Assembly (NCBI GenBank): GCA_030637945.1
Contig: DAOWFN010000208.1
Location: 1-8,479 of the forward strand
Source of the DNA: Gammaproteobacteria bacterium
GTDB lineage: Bacteria; Pseudomonadota; Gammaproteobacteria; SZUA-229
Length of the DNA stretch: 8,479 nucleotides
Direction: 5' to 3'
In this document: positions 6,819-8,479 of the stretch, one piece after another
Numbering within the stretch: the first letter of the stretch is position 1
Layout: every line of letters starts with the position of its first letter
The notes under the pieces: generated by a model
What the model was told of the DNA's origin: nothing
Database searches by the model: none
What the model saw: the letters and a program-made list of their open reading frames with translations, nothing else
Translations under genes and position numbers: made by a program

Positions 6819-6941
6819 GAAACATTTAAAATTTACTACAATAAAGGTTGAAGCTCGTGTTTTCCCCTTCTTTTTCTAAAATACAAAAACCACACAAAAT
6901 ACAAAAAATATACTTTTGATATTAGCTATTGAGACAATCTT

Positions 6942-7859
6942 ATGAACAGATTTTTACCAACAAATACACCCATAATCGTTTTTTTAAGCACCCTTCTGAT
7001 AGCCAGCTGCGGAGGTGGAGGCGGCGATAACAGTGGGAGCTCAACCGGTATTACATATAATGGAAACACCAGTCCAGCGGCCATCGATGCCAGCAACAGT
7101 GAGGCCATTGGTAAAGCTGCCGGGGAATCAGTTCAGATCGCTGATACTTCCACAAACTTGCCTGCTGGCATTGTAGTTAGCTCATCGATCGACATGGATA
7201 CGATAAACAATATCATTATCTCGATCGCAAATTCATCAAATCTTCCTGCAGGCTTAGATGTCTCTGCAAACTACTGCGAAAATGAAGATGGTAGCGCCAT
7301 CACTTCAGACAATCCACCGGAAGCCTCAGGCGAATATGATGCAACCATTACATTTAGCAATTGCCTCATAACCGGAACCGATTTTTCCGTTACCATGAGC
7401 GGCATGTCAGTAACACATATTGATAATATTAATGACTTCCCCAATACGGGCTTTTCTATCCAATATAATAATTTCACTGTTACCGATAATATAAATGACA
7501 CTTCTTCCACCATCAATCTGACATTTGCCTGCACCGATTTTGAACTCATTAGTTCATGCACCTACAGTTCTGATTTTCTTGGTGATGATGGCATCATCCA
7601 CCGTATCGCAGAATTTAATATAACGGGCACGGGCGAAGCAGGTAATGGTTTTTATGGAACAGCAACATTCTTCCATGGGACTTTTGGTGAAGTATCCATT
7701 ACTATCACCAACATCACCTATGGCGGTTGTGGAGCTTTCCCGAGTAGCGGAGAGATCAGTTATACTGGTAATAATTCTTCAGGAACAATTACATTTAATG
7801 GAGACTGCACAGCATCAGGCACATGGGATGATGGTATTGGCGGTTCAGGAAGCTTCTAA
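6942..7859 (+). CDS. Secreted lipoprotein of unknown function
   Basis: I do not recognise a characterised family. The 305-residue product has a short N-region (MNRFLPTNTP), a hydrophobic stretch (about 11-20) and a lipobox ending IASC with Cys23. Five glycines follow and there is no Asp at +2, so outer-membrane anchoring through the Lol pathway is likely. The mature part is rich in Gly, Ser, Thr, Asn and Ile and looks all-beta. It contains six further cysteines (112, 141, 197, 206, 263, 289), enough for three disulfides. A segment YNGNTSPAAIDASNSEAIG (39-57) resembles one I recall from other uncharacterised proteobacterial lipoproteins. An internal echo, NLPAGIVVS (72-80) and NLPAGLDVS (100-108), suggests a small duplication. 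The ATG at 6942 has only GAGA as a weak Shine-Dalgarno sequence. The frame ends in TAA with TAG immediately after, and a strong terminator lies 12 bases beyond. It is divergent from the tRNA-thrS operon. Confidence 0.9.
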   Translation: MNRFLPTNTPIIVFLSTLLIASCGGGGGDNSGSSTGITYNGNTSPAAIDASNSEAIGKAAGESVQIADTSTNLPAGIVVSSSIDMDTINNIIISIANSSNLPAGLDVSANYCENEDGSAITSDNPPEASGEYDATITFSNCLITGTDFSVTMSGMSVTHIDNINDFPNTGFSIQYNNFTVTDNINDTSSTINLTFACTDFELISSCTYSSDFLGDDGIIHRIAEFNITGTGEAGNGFYGTATFFHGTFGEVSITITNITYGGCGAFPSSGEISYTGNNSSGTITFNGDCTASGTWDDGIGGSGSF

Positions 7860-7871
7860 TAGAGCAGCTAT

Positions 7872-7904
7872 AAAAAAACGCGGGTATTTTCCCGCGTTTT
7901 TTTT
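7872..7904 (+). terminator. Rho-independent terminator after the lipoprotein gene
   Basis: A perfect stem CGCGGG/CCCGCG (7879-7884 with 7891-7896) has the 6-base loop TATTTT. It is preceded by seven A and followed by eight T, which extend the stem. It begins 12 bases after the lipoprotein stop codon and should end that transcript. The next start codon is only 29 bases beyond the T-run. Confidence 0.93.
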
Positions 7905-7918
7905 CGCCTGTTAAATAC

Positions 7919-7927
7919 TGCTATGAT
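7919..7927 (+). promoter_or_regulatory. Predicted extended -10 promoter, leaderless start
   Basis: TGCTATGAT fits the extended -10 pattern TGnTATAAT with one mismatch. The only base run at -35 distance is T6 of the upstream terminator. Six bases (7928-7933) separate it from the ATG at 7934, so transcription would begin at or within a base of the start codon. No Shine-Dalgarno sequence is visible before that ATG. Confidence 0.45.
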
Positions 7928-7933
7928 TTAGCA

Positions 7934-8479
7934 ATGACATATTTCAAAAATTTTCACATCTGTATATTCATCGTTTCTTTTATGGCAACACCCTTGCTCG
8001 CCGATGTTGAAATTGATGCCTCAATAAAGATACTTCACTTCGATTACGAAGAATTCGATCAATCTGGCGCTTCATTTAATAAAGAGACTGGCAACATTCC
8101 AGGGCTCTCGATTACTGCTTCAAAAAAGCTGAGCAATTTTATTAACACGGTAAGCTTCGAGGTTTATGATGGCCGGGTCGATTATGACGGCCAAACACAG
8201 TCAGGGGCGCCACACATGACTAGCACCGACGAAACCTTACATCGCATTTTTTATAAACTCAACTGGTCACCGGAAAACGATAACAACTCCATCTATGGGA
8301 AAGTTTCCTGGCAGCAATGGGACAGAAATATTTTACCCGCCAATAACGTTTCCGGGTTATTCGAGCAATACGAGTGGCGGGCTTTCGAAGTTGGTTTGCT
8401 GGCCACGCTGTCCGAGAACAATACAGACAAATGGCAATTTGAATTCGGCGTTTCAAAAACAGATAGCGGAACGATTGAG
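7934..8479 (+). CDS. Probable outer-membrane beta-barrel protein, C-terminus beyond window
   Basis: The frame is open from an ATG at 7934 to the right edge (182 codons), with no stop. No in-frame ATG, GTG or TTG exists between the stop at 7871 and this ATG, which makes it the start. The N-terminus is a Sec signal peptide: MTYFKNF, a hydrophobic core (about 8-17), then ATPLLA with likely signal peptidase I cleavage before DVE (about residue 24). The mature part alternates polar and aromatic residues, as in SNFINTVSFEVYDGRVDYDG, HRIFYKLNWSPE, SIYGKVSWQQWDRNIL and WQFEFGVSKT, in the manner of amphipathic outer-membrane strands. No cysteine lies in the visible mature part. I do not recognise the family; the barrel assignment is inference from the strand pattern. 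It lies just after the lipoprotein terminator, so shared transcription with that gene is doubtful. Confidence 0.85.
   Translation, partial: MTYFKNFHICIFIVSFMATPLLADVEIDASIKILHFDYEEFDQSGASFNKETGNIPGLSITASKKLSNFINTVSFEVYDGRVDYDGQTQSGAPHMTSTDETLHRIFYKLNWSPENDNNSIYGKVSWQQWDRNILPANNVSGLFEQYEWRAFEVGLLATLSENNTDKWQFEFGVSKTDSGTIE

Noticed and set aside
7271..7561. Minus-strand 96-residue open frame inside the lipoprotein gene
   Set aside because: It is antisense to a gene with a clear signal peptide and terminator, and has no supporting features.

Overview
The window comes from a gammaproteobacterium of moderate GC content. Most of it, read on the minus strand, is the translation operon tRNA-Val(GAC) - thrS - infC - rpmI - rplT - pheS - pheT in the same order as in Escherichia coli. 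The proteins align over their whole visible length with their E. coli counterparts as I remember them. The genus cannot be told from this stretch.

Layout: pheT (cut by the left edge, 1-2032), pheS (2146-3162), rplT (3398-3757), rpmI (3789-3986), infC (4153-4674), thrS (4679-6625) and a tRNA-Val gene (6701-6777) all lie on the minus strand. A stable-RNA-type promoter at 6790-6818 points into the tRNA and probably also feeds thrS and the genes below it. A rho-independent terminator at 3320-3348 divides the ribosomal-protein half from pheST. After a 164-base divergent gap, two plus-strand genes follow: a secreted lipoprotein of unknown function (6942-7859) with its own strong terminator (7872-7904), and a probable outer-membrane protein (7934-8479, cut by the right edge).

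The operon genes supply aminoacyl-tRNA synthetases for Thr and Phe, initiation factor IF3, and ribosomal proteins L35 and L20. One point a routine annotation would miss is that infC starts at an ATC codon (4672-4674). This gives a 173-residue IF3 with a well-placed Shine-Dalgarno sequence inside the end of thrS; starting at the internal GTG at 4617 would lose the first 19 residues.

The three long gaps inside the operon each hold a different palindromic element: a pair of inverted REP-like units in infC-rpmI, an 8-base-periodic palindrome (24 of 25 arm matches) in rplT-pheS, and a 10-base-periodic palindrome in pheS-pheT. These look like dispersed, non-coding repetitive elements that have settled between essential genes.

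The right-hand plus-strand pair is accessory envelope material. The second gene has no Shine-Dalgarno sequence, and an extended -10 element sits exactly where it would produce a leaderless mRNA. I see no CRISPR array, no transposase gene, and no complete new defence or metabolic system.
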